Under the pieces are notes generated by a model that saw only the letters and a program-made list of their open reading frames with translations, was not told where the DNA came from and ran no database searches. From assembly GCA_973895155.1 (NCBI GenBank), contig OZ316892.1:13516001-13580000 (forward strand): a stretch of 64,000 bases of DNA, written 5' to 3'. How positions within the stretch are numbered: position 1 is the first letter of the stretch; the number at the start of each line of letters is the position of its first letter. A program made the position numbers and the translations under genes. The stretch is from Marsupella aquatica. Lineage: Eukaryota; Marchantiophyta. Below are positions 1 through 11,697 of the stretch, one piece after another.

Positions 1-1720
1 ATACAGTCGTCAGAGCTCTTCGTGCTGCCTACAATAACCCTGAACGAGCTGTCGAATATCTTTATTCTGTGAGGAAGCAGCCAGTGATACCTGCTAGCTC
101 GTTTCTTCTAAAATATGTGTCCCGGATTGAGTTTAAGAATTCTGGGCGTCGCTGATAGCAACGATTGTTCCTTTCGTGTTTCTGATCTGTCGATTTGAAG
201 TTGGTTTAGGTTTTACGGTGCTGAGTGGCCGTCTTGGTTATGTTCTGACCGAGGAATTTGGGACACCTGCAGGGTATCCCGGAAACAGCGGAAGTCGCTG
301 TGCCTGTAGCCCGCCCGGCAGTTCCTTCTCAGGGAGCTGGACCGGCTCCAGTACCTGCGGCAGTTCCAGCTGCTGCGGCCCAGGCAGCGCCTCCTGCAGG
401 TGGTCCAAATGCAGCACCTCTTGATCTTTTCCCACAGGTATGGGCATCCGCGGGAGAATGATTGTGTGAGCACTTTGTTACAAGCCTGTGTTAAATTTTT
501 GTGCACTTTGTTTGAAGTCAAATTTCTCTTTTTTGTCGTCTGGCAAAGTCTACAAGTAGCCACTGTGTTCTTTTGCAGGGCATGCCTGGAATTGGTGGTC
601 CAGGTGCTGGTGCAGGTGCCCTTGACTTTTTGCGAAATAACGCCCAGGTATGCCTGTTTTGATGACACTCTCCCATTACATCTGCAGAGTCTTAGTGCAG
701 ATTTGATACGAGCGTGATTAACTGTGTGGTATGAGTGACTTGAATAGCACCGTCACAAGAATTGTAGTTTGGGTCCCAAATTTAAGTCAAACTGTTTTGA
801 GGAGGACAACGAACTACCAAGACGACCAAGTCGATTCATTTATACATTAATTTATATATGCAGTATCTTCTTACCTATATGAAAGTCTAAATGTTGCCAA
901 ATGTTGCTGTGTTTGTGCTCAGTTTCAAGCATTAAGGACAATGGTTCAGGCCAACCCACAAATTTTGCAGGTGTGTCAACCCAGCAATACATCTACTAAC
1001 CTACAGTTATTTCTCGACAATGCTCCTTTTAAGCTCCATTGTGTTTCAAAATCTGTAGTTCGTCTTGAAACGCGTGGTAAACATACGCGGCACTTTAATA
1101 GTATTGAGTTCCTTCAGCTGTCATGATTGGCGTAGCGGTTTCGTTCTTAAATGCCTCCTTTTTCAGCCCATGCTTCAGGAACTTGGAAAGCAGAACCCTC
1201 AACTGTTGCGGCTAATTAATGAAAATCAGCCAGAGTTTCTCCGCCTCATTAATGAGCCTGGAGGTGAAGGTGGCGAAGGGTACGTACACATTGTGTCTTG
1301 GCTGAATTGTACAGTAAGAAAGTTGACTGGTGAGCTGTAGGATCGAACTTATCTGAATAACATGGAGTGAGCTTTTCCTCTTCAATGACGACATTCCTTG
1401 GTTCTGTCGTGGAAACTGTAGGGATCTGCTTGGTCAGCTAGCAGGAGCTATGCCTCAATCTATTAATGTAACCCCTGAAGAAAGGGAAGCCATAGACCGG
1501 GTGAGTTATTTCTTTATATCGCCATTTTGTTTTCGAACGATTTTATCAGGTGTATGTTTCTCTTGGCGGTTCATTTATCCATCTCGGGTTGTCGGTTTTG
1601 CAGCTTGAAGGTATGGGATTTGATCGAAATCTTGTAATTGAAGCTTTCCTCGCTTGCGACAAAAATGAGCAATTGGCAGCCAACTACTTGTTGGAGCACG
1701 CGGGGGATTATGAAGATTAA
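1..1720 (+). CDS. RAD23: RAD23 ubiquitin receptor / nucleotide-excision repair protein, 3' part
   Basis: RAD23 shuttles ubiquitylated proteins to the proteasome and stabilises the XPC/RAD4 damage sensor. Only the C-terminal half is here; the ubiquitin-like domain lies left of the window. Exons, all in phase: <1-68, 273-437, 579-647, 923-970, 1167-1279, 1422-1500, 1604-1720 (TAA). The first exon carries the end of UBA1 ([18 protein letters not shown]). A Pro/Ala-rich linker follows. Exons 3 to 5 hold the XPC-binding (STI1-like) domain, with LDFLRNNAQ, then [13 protein letters not shown], then [17 protein letters not shown]. The last two exons hold UBA2 ([15 protein letters not shown]) and end in [13 protein letters not shown]2 at the extreme C-terminus and the domain order are typical of plant RAD23 proteins. 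Family identification is firm; which paralogue it is cannot be told. Confidence 0.95.
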
Positions 1721-4668
1721 GGAGAGAAAATTATAGAAAATTCTTTATGGTCTCCCTATGCGATGAAAAAGATGTCGTCAGATGCCCCTGTGATGCCCCG
1801 TTGTGTGGCCATGCGTTTCGGCCAGTATTATTCTGCTTCGTTAGTTTACTGCAGACTATTACTTTTCCAGATGCCATCTTTTCACAAGCTAGAGGGCACT
1901 CATGGAGAACAAGCATCTAGAAGTTGGTGCCCCGCACTTTTACAAGGATTTCCTGCACCATCTTCACCCTGTGTTGTCAAATTCTTAGGGAGTTGTGTTG
2001 AACTCGTTTCATGTTTCCTTTTGACTTTGGAAAGTTACACATTCATGTGGCATGTCAACGAGGAGCAGTTCTCCCTTGAGCGGAAATTGTTTCGGCAATA
2101 ATAGCTGAGATATCGGTAAATAAGACATCTGCTCTATCCAGCATCCCTGTAGAGGATTGTGAAGGGGAGGTAGGCTCGCAGGAAACACCCTGCCAGTGTT
2201 TTACATGGAGATGGTACCGTGCGCTGTATATCTCGACTTAGGATGCTTACAACAATCTCATGATAGCGATATCTGTGGTAGTGTAGAATCGGTCATGTTA
2301 CTGAATTGGAGAGCTTTATGAGATGGCTCGCTCCAAGAAAGAGCATCTAACGGCCACTGCTTAGGTGACTTCACATTTGCGGCTCACTACTACTTCATTG
2401 TCTTTTCCAGCTTCGATTTGTTTCCACCAAGTATCTTTTGTACCGATCATAACTGTCTTGTGGGTGTATTAGTCTGACCCGAAACATTATGCATCGCTTC
2501 TTTGTGGGAAATTTGGAATTTGCTGTCGGCTCTGAACACCTGTGCTTAGTTTCATTCCAAGGAACACCTTCAAGAGGTGAAATGCCTTAGGGTGTCTTTA
2601 CTAGACATCGGAGGCACTCGTGGCTCTTTTTCTCCAAAACAAAGTGGATGGCCAGTTCTTGTTCTAAATATAGAACTCCAGACTAAAAAATATTTCGAAA
2701 TTTATCGAAATTAACAACGATGGACGCAAACCCACTCGCCAAATTTGGAAATGTTTCATCAATTTTAGTAAGTCTCCTCGCTGTGGATGACTTGGTGGAC
2801 TTTCGGACGCGCTACTATGCAACAAAGCATGAACAGTAATCATGGCTCTACTTGTCAGCCTGACCTTTGTTCCAATTGCTAAAAACCAGTATTCGAATAT
2901 CAATCCACGTTAAAAAGGAGTTGATAGTTTGTGACCCAAGAGCCCCAAAGCAACTACAATAATTATTAGTCTGGTACTCGTCAAAATGAACTCTGTTCCA
3001 AGTTTTATAAATTTGCATGTATATCAACCCACTAGATAAAGGGGGTTCATGGTTTATGACCCCAGAACTCCAGGAGTCAAAATGGGTTTGAAATCTGTTG
3101 GGATTCGTTCGTATTCTATTGTTGTCTCATAGTGAGACAACGATTGGAAAGCCTTGAAGCCGATGTTGGCCATGAGAGTCAAAAACCTTTGGATTGGGAC
3201 TACTGGCTCAGAATTTCCACCAAGGTAAGCTTGCCAAGAAGTAGCAAGCTATCCGATCAGCAATGGGCTCTGCAAAGATGTCATCTGCTCCATTTCTCAT
3301 AAGCTAAATCACGGGTTCATGCACTAGGGTATGCTTTCCACCAATGTCCTGAGGCACTATTGGTCTTGAAGGGACATTTTATTGCTCGGAGTAAAGTCTC
3401 ACCAGGCAATGAGGTTCCATTGCAACACTAGCATATATATGATTGCAATAAGAAAGTTCCACTACTGATTACAAAAGTTAACGTACTGCCATTTGACTTT
3501 GCCCAAATAAAAAAAGAATTCCCGTGTAAAATAAATCTGATTTCAATTATTTGTAGTGTCATATGACTATGCGCAATAAAAAATAAAATTCCTGAGTAAA
3601 ATGAATCTCTTCTTGAAGTGAGCAGAAGAGAGGGAAAAAAGAAGTTAGAGTGAAAGCACGACAACATCACCTTTTTTAGTTGGAAAATAGAAAAATAGGG
3701 TTCCATTAAAGAGTGAATAATAAACACATGAAAGGGCAGTCAATGGAAACCCTCACTGAATGACTTTTTAAGCTGAAACGAAGGAAGGAATCTATATAAA
3801 GTGATTAGTAAAGTAATTGCATCGCAATAAGTGCAGAACTTTTAAATGACAAAAGAGAAGAATAATAAAAGAACTTGGTTTAATTTTTAACTTTACACTC
3901 AATCAGCACATATTGACAAAAGAGAAGATAAGTACACTCCCTCCCACGATCAAGTAAAAACAAAGATTTATGTGTCCTTTGCAAAGACATATCCTATCTG
4001 AATTTGAATAAAGTAAATAACCGCTTTGACCTTGACAAGTCAGATTTCATTACTGTTGGTCCTCAAAGGCTCAACGTGTGACTTACACATTTGACCTGGT
4101 CATACATCGGGCTAAAGGAGTTAGATAATTTTTGTATACAATCGATGTACCTACCCATATATGTATGATGGTGAGGTAGGAATGAGGGAACATGTTTGAT
4201 GATAAGCAAGGTCTAGATGGTATGTGCATATTTTTTCATGGAGAAGTCATATCTATGATTACCAAAGAACCACAGAAAGTATTGGGAAAAGCCATGTGAA
4301 TAAAATACATTGGCTGAATTTGTATGAATTTCCATCCTGAATGTAAATAGAGAAATGGAATGTGACCAGGCATGATGTTTGGCAGAAGTGACAATTGGAC
4401 CTTGTTGGGGTGTGATATTTATCATGATATGTATTATTTGATTTGTCTTTGTAATTTGCAGGGCATATCTGGAGAAAATGCACAGTCAAGTTTAGGGTGC
4501 AGCACCAAGTTAAGGTCCATTCAAATTTTGAGATTTGAGACCTCCCTAATGAAACAGGTTGCACTCTCTTCCTTCAGTGTGAGGCCTACCCTCGTCCCCT
4601 GTACACAATGCCATGGCATTCAAAAATGAAAAGTTTTTAGTCTCATGACAAATAACACATTTGAACTT

Positions 4669-4696
4669 GAACACACAATGCCTGGGCATTGTGTTC
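4669..4696. repeat. Short imperfect inverted repeat (hairpin)
   Basis: Arms of 12 to 14 bases (GAACACACAATGCC and GGCATTGTGTTC) face each other across a 2-base centre, with a 2-base bulge. No flanking element was recognised. It could be a foldback remnant of a small transposon or a chance structure in AT-rich DNA. Confidence 0.5.
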
Positions 4697-4869
4697 AAAT
4701 ATTGAGTGTTGTGTTTGAATTTTGACCCTAGACTGTTCTACATTGAGCACAAATGGTAAAAAATTCAGGAATCAATATGTGAACACAAAGGCTACCATTT
4801 GAATAGAACGCCCTGCAAGTACCAAAAATAAAAACACATAGTCAAGACTCAAACATAACAAAAAGGGGT

Positions 4870-5108
4870 ATTCTAATAGAGTGCCCCAGAGTGCCCCGTT
4901 GCCCACTATTTGAATATAGGGCCATAGAGTGCGCTGTTGCCCACTATTTGAATATAGGGCCATGCTGCTCTCTTGGGGAATGGGGACGACACTAGTGCAC
5001 ACTACTCGAAAATAATGACCATGGGGCACTCTTCTAATAGAGTGCCCAATTGCCCACTATTTGAATATAGGGCCATGGTGCGCTCTTGGGGACGACACTA
5101 GTGCACAG
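4870..5108. repeat. Tandem/dispersed repeat cluster upstream of the PPR gene
   Basis: The 27-base unit TTGCCCACTATTTGAATATA(GGGCCAT) occurs at about 4899-4925, 4937-4963 and 5050-5076. A longer period of about 160 bases is shown by TTCTAATAGAGTGCCC at 4871 and 5033. GGGGACGACACTAGTGCAC also recurs at about 4982 and 5088. This looks like a nested minisatellite, ending roughly 600 bases before the PPR start codon. Confidence 0.8.
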
Positions 5109-5713
5109 TAGTAGTATTGTGTGATGATGCCTGACGAGATGCGTGAGGAGGGCGCTCTCCCATTGAGATGAAATGTGAGGGCTGGGCCAAGGCGATCCTA
5201 TGTGAGGAAATCTGGTGGCAAAATAGCTCAGAGATTTGAGAGTTCGGACATTCTCTGAGAGGGCTGCTTCTTGCTGGCATAGTCGTGCTGCACCATGAGG
5301 AATTGCCGTGCTGCAGAGCTCGGGAGCTGGCGAAATTCCCTCGTTTCTGTGCATCAATTGCGCAAATACGAATTGGATTGTTGTGCTTCGGGAGGAAGAC
5401 GGTGGAGTCTGGAACGTGCTGCGGTCTCGAGCGTCTGGACAGGAGCCCAGCTGTTGCTCCATAATAATAATAACAAGTGCGGCAACCGAAACTCCTGCTG
5501 TGATTTTTGTCGTTGCATCAGGAAGCAGCCGCATCCACGAAGAAAAAGAAAAGCTTCAAGGAGGAGAACCCTCTTGGCTGGTGGGGGTGGAGGGGACAAC
5601 ACTTTCAAAAATTAGTACCGAATTTCGTGTTCCTGGCCCAAAATCTAGACGTCACCGTTGAATGTTCAACAACGTCCTGGAAAGTTCTTGTTCCGTTGTG
5701 TGCTCTGCTCGAG

Positions 5714-8700
5714 ATGCCTGGAACTGGATTGCTTGCTCAGATGCTGTGGCGAGTGGGGTTTAGGGTTTCTACAGCTGTGAAGAAGAGTTCACGGTGCACT
5801 ACTCATCTTGTGTTTTGTCTAGTGGACTACACATCCTCGCAGCAGCAACGAAGACGAGGTCTCCTCCTAAACTACAGCAGCAGCATCTGCGCGTACCGTC
5901 GACCTCTCTTTTGGTGGTATGCTGGACCCTGGATCTCTGCTGATGTGTATATTTGTGCCCTTGCGCTCAATTCGAAACCTGTGATAAGAATGGCTTGGTC
6001 ATGGTTACCTCATTTCCGTCGACGTACTGGTTACTGGTCGTCGTCGGCTGAAGAAAGCAGGAGCACGAATTCCTTCCCCGAGACATACAACAGAAGACCT
6101 TCCCCCGGCAGTGGCAGGGTTCTGGGCAGTCTTCCTCTTCCTTCTTTATATGTGACTAATGTTCATGTAAGGCCACTGTGTTTGTTACGTCGTACTACTC
6201 ACCTGGCTAATGCTACTGCAAGAAGAAGACAAGGCTTCCATCTTCTTGCGCCTTCTTGTGAAGAAGAGTGGATCATGTTGCACAGTTACTGCAAAGGGCA
6301 TTATGTCAGATGTGTTCATAATGTTTCAATGGAATCGGAGGATGTGACGACGCTAAGTACCCCTACTGTGGAATTGTCTCCTCCAAATGAAAGCAGATGC
6401 AGGAGTGTTAACCATAGAGACAAGAGCAAGAGGCAGCAGAAGAATTACCTTAAGAGCTACTCTTCCTCGTCAGATGAACAATTCTTTGCAAACATATTTA
6501 CTGGAGGTCCCCAATTCGGAGAGCCAAAATATCAGGTTGATGCCCAAAAAACAGCCATGATGATGCAGAAACTTAAAAAGGTAAGATTCTCTGGGAATTT
6601 CGTTGCCCGAGTGCTTAATCTTCAGAAAGAGTGGAAGGCGGCATTGCTGTTCTTTCAATGGGCAGCTCAACAAGAGGGATATGAGCACAATGCTCATATA
6701 TACAGGCGTATGATTCACAAGTTGAATCATATTCCGAAGTCTGACAAAAACTCGAGAAACGTAGAGACTGTTCTGGGTCTTGCACAAGAAATGATCGAGA
6801 AGGGTTGGGATCCTGGGTTGTCCACTACCAATTTCTTAGTTAGTGAGCTATGTCGGGTTGATAGAGTAAGTAGCGCGGTGCAGTATGTACAAATCTTGAA
6901 AGAGAACTGGTTTCCAATAAACGCAAGGACTTACAACCTCTTACTGAGTGGACTACAGTCGTCGTCGTCTAAGGCAAATGCAAATATTAATTGGGAGCAG
7001 ATTTGGAAGCTATACGATGAAATGCAGCAAAAGCAGACAGGTAGAAATTGTAGACCTAATGTTGTAACTTACGGCATTCTCACCCGTGGCCTTTGCCGGG
7101 CAGGGAAGCTAGACGAGGCCATGCTGTTGCTGATGTCTATGAAGTTGGAAAACAGATGCAGCCCAGATCTTGTAATATACAGTACTCTACTTACTGCGTT
7201 GACGAAGGCAGACCGTTTGCACGATGCTTGCAAAGTATTTGAGGCATTGGAGAAATCGGGACATAAGCCTGATTTGATTGCCTTCAGTTCTTTGATAGCG
7301 GGGTTGTGCAATGCTGGTAGACTAGAGGAGGCTTTCTTTCTCTTTAGCAAAATGGTGCGTCAGGGATGCAAACCTGACGCAATTACTTGTAATTCTCTTC
7401 TTAATGCATATTCAGAAGCGGGACAAGTGGATGCCGCCATCAATCTTTTTGATGAAATGAAGCAGATGTTTGCGATAACACCCACATCACTGCGTCACGA
7501 CTGCATAATCGTCGCTCTATTCAGTGATGGCCGCATTGAGGAGGCCATGAAGGTCTATTATGAAAATTATTATTATATGCCATTGCCAGAAGAAGAACAT
7601 GCTGCGGGTATATCGGGTCTTGGTCTCAGCACAACCCTCGCGACTGTAATCAATGAACTTTGCAGAGCTGGACAGCTTGACACTGCGTTTGTACTCCTGT
7701 GTAGACTGCATCGAGTTGGGACCATTCCCAGTGCAACAACATATATGACAGTGATCGAACACTTTCTGAAAGCCGGAGAATGGAGGAAAGCTGGAAAGTT
7801 GAAAGAAGATATGTCTCAACAGTATAGTGCGCATGACCCAGGGTTCTACAACAACCTAATTGTGAGTTTGGGCAAAGTAGGTGAACTGAACGATGCCAGC
7901 AACCTCTTCCGGAGAATGGAAGAAGGGGGTTTCGTTCCTAACCTACTCATGTACAATTGTGGTATCAACTGGCTGGGAAAGGCAGGCAAGTTTCCGGAGG
8001 CCTCCATGATTTTGGAAGAAATGGAGGCGAGAAATTGTAGCCCAGATGTCGTTACTTACAATTCACTTCTACATCATGCCGGTAACTTAGGTAGTTTGGA
8101 TCAGGTTAAAGATATCTACGCGCAAATGATAAGCAAGGGCTGCAATCCCAATGTTGTCACGTATTCTACTCTGATGGGTACCATGGGGAGGAGAGGGCGT
8201 CTGGAGGAAGTCTGGGTTTTGGTTAAGGAAATGAAAGAGAAGGGTTGCGCTCCTGATTTGCAGACTTACAACATTTTGATGAAACTTATTTTAAAATCTG
8301 GTCCATCTAGAGAAGCTTCCAGGTTACTTAAATCCATGGAGAGGGTCGGATGTCCGGCAGATGTGATAACCTACAATCTTCTCATCGCTGGCTTGGGTAG
8401 ACGAGGGCAAATCAGAAAAGCACAGAACTACTTTGAGCAGATGGTAGCGAACGGCTATGTGCCAAATGTGATCACTCACAGCAGCTTGATCACTCAACTT
8501 GGTCGGGCAGGTCAGTGGATGATGGCCCTTAAGCATTTTAGACTACTCCAAAGACAGCACTACGTTTGTGATGTTGTTGTATACAACTCTATAATCAGCG
8601 TACTTTGTAAAGAAGGTCAGCTAGTGGAGGCTCTTCACACCTTCGCAGCAATGGAGAAGCAGGGATGTGTTCCAGATGTTGTCACCTACAACTCGATAAT

Positions 8701-8986
8701 TGCTGGATTTAGTAGAGGAGGTCAAGTCGAGGACTCAATCCAGTTTTTCATAAAAATGCAGCAAGAGAGATGTGCTCCGGATTCGATCACGTATTGTACT
8801 CTTGTTCTTGGGCTATTAAAGCTGAAGCAGTACGTTACTGTTGTTCCACTACTCGAACAAATGGTACGAAAGGGACTAAGTATCGATCTAGCATTCTATC
8901 ATTCTCTGAAGTGGAGAATACTTAAGGGGCCCCACTCGGAGAAAGTTTTGCGGCTTCTCGATTTGTTGACACGAAGGAGATTATAG
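5714..8986 (+). CDS. P-class pentatricopeptide repeat (PPR) protein, intronless
   Basis: PPR proteins bind organellar RNA one base per repeat and act in RNA processing, stabilisation or translation. The frame is open from 5507, but the first ATG is at 5714, so I start there (1,090 residues). The N-terminus (MPGTGLLAQMLWRVGFRVS) is basic and Ser-rich with few acidic residues, which suggests a mitochondrial or plastid transit peptide. After about 290 poorly conserved residues, roughly 18 clear 35-residue repeats run from about residue 448 to the end. Examples are PNVVTYGILTRGLCRAGKL, PDVVTYNSLLHHAGNLGSL and PDVVTYNSIIAGFSRGGQV. Two or three degenerate repeats may precede them. No E, DYW or SMR domain follows; the protein ends in LLTRRRL. 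This is the P class, and the absence of introns is usual for plant PPR genes. The exact target RNA is unknown. Confidence 0.95.
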   Translation: MPGTGLLAQMLWRVGFRVSTAVKKSSRCTTHLVFCLVDYTSSQQQRRRGLLLNYSSSICAYRRPLFWWYAGPWISADVYICALALNSKPVIRMAWSWLPHFRRRTGYWSSSAEESRSTNSFPETYNRRPSPGSGRVLGSLPLPSLYVTNVHVRPLCLLRRTTHLANATARRRQGFHLLAPSCEEEWIMLHSYCKGHYVRCVHNVSMESEDVTTLSTPTVELSPPNESRCRSVNHRDKSKRQQKNYLKSYSSSSDEQFFANIFTGGPQFGEPKYQVDAQKTAMMMQKLKKVRFSGNFVARVLNLQKEWKAALLFFQWAAQQEGYEHNAHIYRRMIHKLNHIPKSDKNSRNVETVLGLAQEMIEKGWDPGLSTTNFLVSELCRVDRVSSAVQYVQILKENWFPINARTYNLLLSGLQSSSSKANANINWEQIWKLYDEMQQKQTGRNCRPNVVTYGILTRGLCRAGKLDEAMLLLMSMKLENRCSPDLVIYSTLLTALTKADRLHDACKVFEALEKSGHKPDLIAFSSLIAGLCNAGRLEEAFFLFSKMVRQGCKPDAITCNSLLNAYSEAGQVDAAINLFDEMKQMFAITPTSLRHDCIIVALFSDGRIEEAMKVYYENYYYMPLPEEEHAAGISGLGLSTTLATVINELCRAGQLDTAFVLLCRLHRVGTIPSATTYMTVIEHFLKAGEWRKAGKLKEDMSQQYSAHDPGFYNNLIVSLGKVGELNDASNLFRRMEEGGFVPNLLMYNCGINWLGKAGKFPEASMILEEMEARNCSPDVVTYNSLLHHAGNLGSLDQVKDIYAQMISKGCNPNVVTYSTLMGTMGRRGRLEEVWVLVKEMKEKGCAPDLQTYNILMKLILKSGPSREASRLLKSMERVGCPADVITYNLLIAGLGRRGQIRKAQNYFEQMVANGYVPNVITHSSLITQLGRAGQWMMALKHFRLLQRQHYVCDVVVYNSIISVLCKEGQLVEALHTFAAMEKQGCVPDVVTYNSIIAGFSRGGQVEDSIQFFIKMQQERCAPDSITYCTLVLGLLKLKQYVTVVPLLEQMVRKGLSIDLAFYHSLKWRILKGPHSEKVLRLLDLLTRRRL

Positions 8987-10487
8987 GATGGATAGGTAGG
9001 ATGCGACCTCTGCAACTTTGACTGTGAAGTAGCAGACCGCAATGTTCATATGGCTGCTACGAGCGTTCAAGCTTACAATAGGCTTTACCACAGGTCAACA
9101 CCGCTGGAGCCTTAGGTATGCTTCGCCATTAACAAAGGCCTACTCTCTTTTTATAAACAATCATAATCGGAGACTCATCGTTCTGACGAGAAACTGGAAA
9201 CTAATAAGATCAAGTGCACGCAGGTGTAAGTATACGATTGGATATTGCTTGATGCACTTCCCGTAGCCAACAAATGTTGTGCAATTTAGTTGCGGAGTCG
9301 TCGAAACCAGAACGAATAGGTGTACCCTGCTTTCATCATGTCCTAGCAAGGTATGTAGTTCTTTCCCTACGGTTTGTCTTTTAAGTTAGTGTGTGTGTGC
9401 TCTCCGCCGTGCAGGTGATGCCATCTGTGTAGACATAAATAATGGTGTAGGCTTATTGTCAGATTTTTGAAGTTGATCTCTCCGACAGTGTGACGTTAAC
9501 TTTTCTTAAAGATATCCTTCTCCTTTGAAGGACGCTTTGGAAATGTTTACTTTCACTGACCTCAGTCTGAGAATAGAGAAGCATCAATATTCTCATGGAG
9601 GCAGTGACTATGTAGAGCTTGGCCCCCCTGTTGGTTGTGTTGTGCGGTAAATCACGTATCATGTTGAGCAAGATCAAAGCTTGCTTCACGTCTCATGAGC
9701 ATGGAGATTAGGCTATTCAGACACTAGTAATGTTTGGCTGTACAGAAGACTCCCAGGTGAAACAGCTAATTTAATGTCAAAGTCACAACGGATAGCTTAA
9801 CGGCTTAGGATACTGCACACGATCATAGAGATTGTTTCAGGTTACAATCGAATGGTCTTAACTTGTGAGATTGGGTCTAGTGCAGATTTCTCTTATGAAG
9901 ACGAGCTTGAGCGAGACTCTGACAACTGGAATGGAGAGATGACACCAATTCTTGCTCTGCTGTATTGGACATCGTTTTGTCTTCTGGTCATGGGGGATCA
10001 ACCGTAATAAAGACAATGTTTACAAATATCGTTTCGCATTCGACTCTTGCACCAGCAATTATGGTGTCAAGACTGCCGAACGATATTTCTCCTCGACTTC
10101 AAATCTTTGTCAAACCACAGGAGGGCAGTGGTGACTAACGATGTGTCATTAAGAGTAGAACCGTAGCCAGCTTAATTGTGCAGCCAGCCTTCTCACTTTC
10201 ATGTTGTGAAGCATGCCCAACACTCCTGTGAACCGCATCTAGGTGAGCTTTCCACTTCATCCGTGGAGTTTTAATCCACGATCCAACAAAGGTGGGCGCT
10301 AGTTCGTTCAACTGGTCGTCTTTTGCTCGAGTTATACTTGTTCCGAGAAAAAAGAAACCAACCGTGCTTCTGGCATGTTAGACTTGTCAAGCCAAATATA
10401 TGATAGAGCATCTGAGTTCTTTGTTCTTTAGTGAAGATCTTTCATCGTGTTTCATGATGGTGGATCCAAACTTACATTTATAACCAC

Positions 10488-10625
10488 TCCAACATTAAAG
10501 TCCACTTTAAACAACAGAATCGCTTGAACACATTGCAAATTTGAAATCGAATAAAACCATACTAACATTAAAGTCTTTGAAAAATCACAATCGCTTGGAC
10601 ATATTGCAAATTGCAATTGAAGAAC
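10488..10625. repeat. Diverged tandem duplication, period about 73 bp
   Basis: The first copy begins ACATTAAAGTCCACTTTAAA and continues with ATCGCTTGAACACATTGCAA. The second copy, starting near 10563, has ACATTAAAGTC...ATCGCTTGGACATATTGCAA in the same order. Copies differ by several substitutions and small indels, so the duplication is old. Confidence 0.7.
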
Positions 10626-10955
10626 AAAGAAACTGTAGGCCACTTTGTACGCACCCTATCCCGAACTGTGGGCAACACTCCCAAAATTAAATGTATACTT
10701 CTCTGTTCGGTTTGCAATGGAAAAATACACACTTCGTCGAGAGTAAAAGTTCTCGTTTGTTAGGGTGTTGCAATGACAAAATAAAAAATTCCTGGAGAGA
10801 GATGTGTCGGGAGGAAGTACAAATTTACCGGACAGGTTAGTGGAAAGGTAGTTTCAACTTTCTTTACCAGTGGATAGAGTTACAAATGATCTAAATGCTC
10901 ACTTGTCACTTGTATATGGACATAATAGTTTACTTGGCACTCACCAGCATTCCAG

Positions 10956-11160
10956 CTTTATTTGAACTCTGATATCCTGTGTGCCATTGACAGAAAATCC
11001 TCTGATTCCATTGGTATGAGCATTTCTCTTATTTAGGACTTCATGCAACCACCAAAGCAGAATGCTTTATTTGAACTCTGATATCCTCTGTGCCATTGAC
11101 AGAAAATCCTCTGATACCATTGGTATGAGCATTTCTCTTATTTAGGACTACCACCAAAGC
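10956..11160. repeat. Tandem duplication, period 109 bp
   Basis: CTTTATTTGAACTCTGATAT starts at 10956 and again at 11065. Both copies then share TGCCATTGACAGAAAATCCT and GAGCATTTCTCTTATTTAGG. The copies are nearly identical apart from a few substitutions and a short deletion in the second, so the event is more recent than the neighbouring 73-bp duplication. Confidence 0.85.
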
Positions 11161-11388
11161 AATGCTGTGCACCGAATTAACTTTTCGACAAGTAAACTCA
11201 AAACAAGCTGAAGATCGGACTGCAGATGGCAGACCACAAGGGCTGGTATCAGTGGAAGCTCCACAGATACCTTCCACAAGGTACAAAATAACCGAGTTTC
11301 AGTGCTACTCAAACACGACTAGAGGAGTTGTTGGCTGTACAGTTTCAGCTCCGTCCTATGTTCAGTAGTGGATAGGTCCTTTGCAACA

Positions 11389-11697
11389 TCAACATGACCC
11401 GGTTCCTTTTCGTGGCAACACAAGTAGAGATATCACACTTTTTTCATAACAAAGGCAACACATGTTTTTTATCAACATAAGACCCTTCCAAAACAGGATC
11501 AGATTGTGGCTTTCACGAACAGATTGTGGCTTTCGCGATGTAAGCCCAGGCAATTTGTGGTCCGGCATTTGTTCATTCTCCAACCATTCGAGCCAGATCA
11601 TAAACGCGTCTTCTTGTCCATCTGCTCGTTTGAGACGACACACCATGTGGTATAGTATTGTCTCTGCTCTGATTTCAGTATCTACCACTTCAGCCTC
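11389..11697 (-). CDS. Candidate alternative last exon of the zinc-finger gene
   Basis: On the minus strand a TTTAG|GAG acceptor at 11697 opens a 102-codon frame ending in TGA at 11389. It begins EAEVVDTEIRAETILYHMV. If exon 3 of the upstream zinc-finger gene uses the CAACAG|GTTGGG donor at 12874/12875 instead of reading on to its stop, this exon joins in phase 0 and gives a protein of about 651 residues. As I recall them, angiosperm relatives end in a Val/Glu-rich stretch followed by a Leu-Leu-His-Phe-Tyr type tail, which the first 20 residues here loosely resemble. The intron would be about 1.2 kb. This is inference; the segment may equally be a chance open frame. Confidence 0.35.
   Translation of the reverse strand, partial: EAEVVDTEIRAETILYHMVCRLKRADGQEDAFMIWLEWLENEQMPDHKLPGLTSRKPQSVRESHNLILFWKGLMLIKNMCCLCYEKSVISLLVLPRKGTGSC

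Larger units (their letters stand above)
1721..5713. other. Intergenic: RAD23 3' region, AT-rich DNA, PPR 5' region
   Basis: No coding sequence was recognised between the RAD23 stop and the first PPR ATG. The first several hundred bases are presumably RAD23 3' UTR. AT-rich unique sequence follows to about 4.6 kb. A short inverted repeat and a small tandem repeat family (listed separately) occupy 4669-5110. The PPR transcript start probably lies between about 5.1 and 5.7 kb. Open frames here are short and look random. Confidence 0.6.
8987..11388. other. Intergenic: PPR 3' region and AT-rich DNA
   Basis: The PPR 3' UTR presumably occupies the first few hundred bases. No exon-like sequence was recognised on either strand. 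Two local tandem duplications (listed separately) lie at 10488-10625 and 10956-11160. Otherwise the DNA looks unique and non-coding. Confidence 0.55.

Noticed and set aside
213-668. 151-codon minus-strand frame over RAD23
   Set aside because: It crosses RAD23 exons and introns in antisense without any motif.
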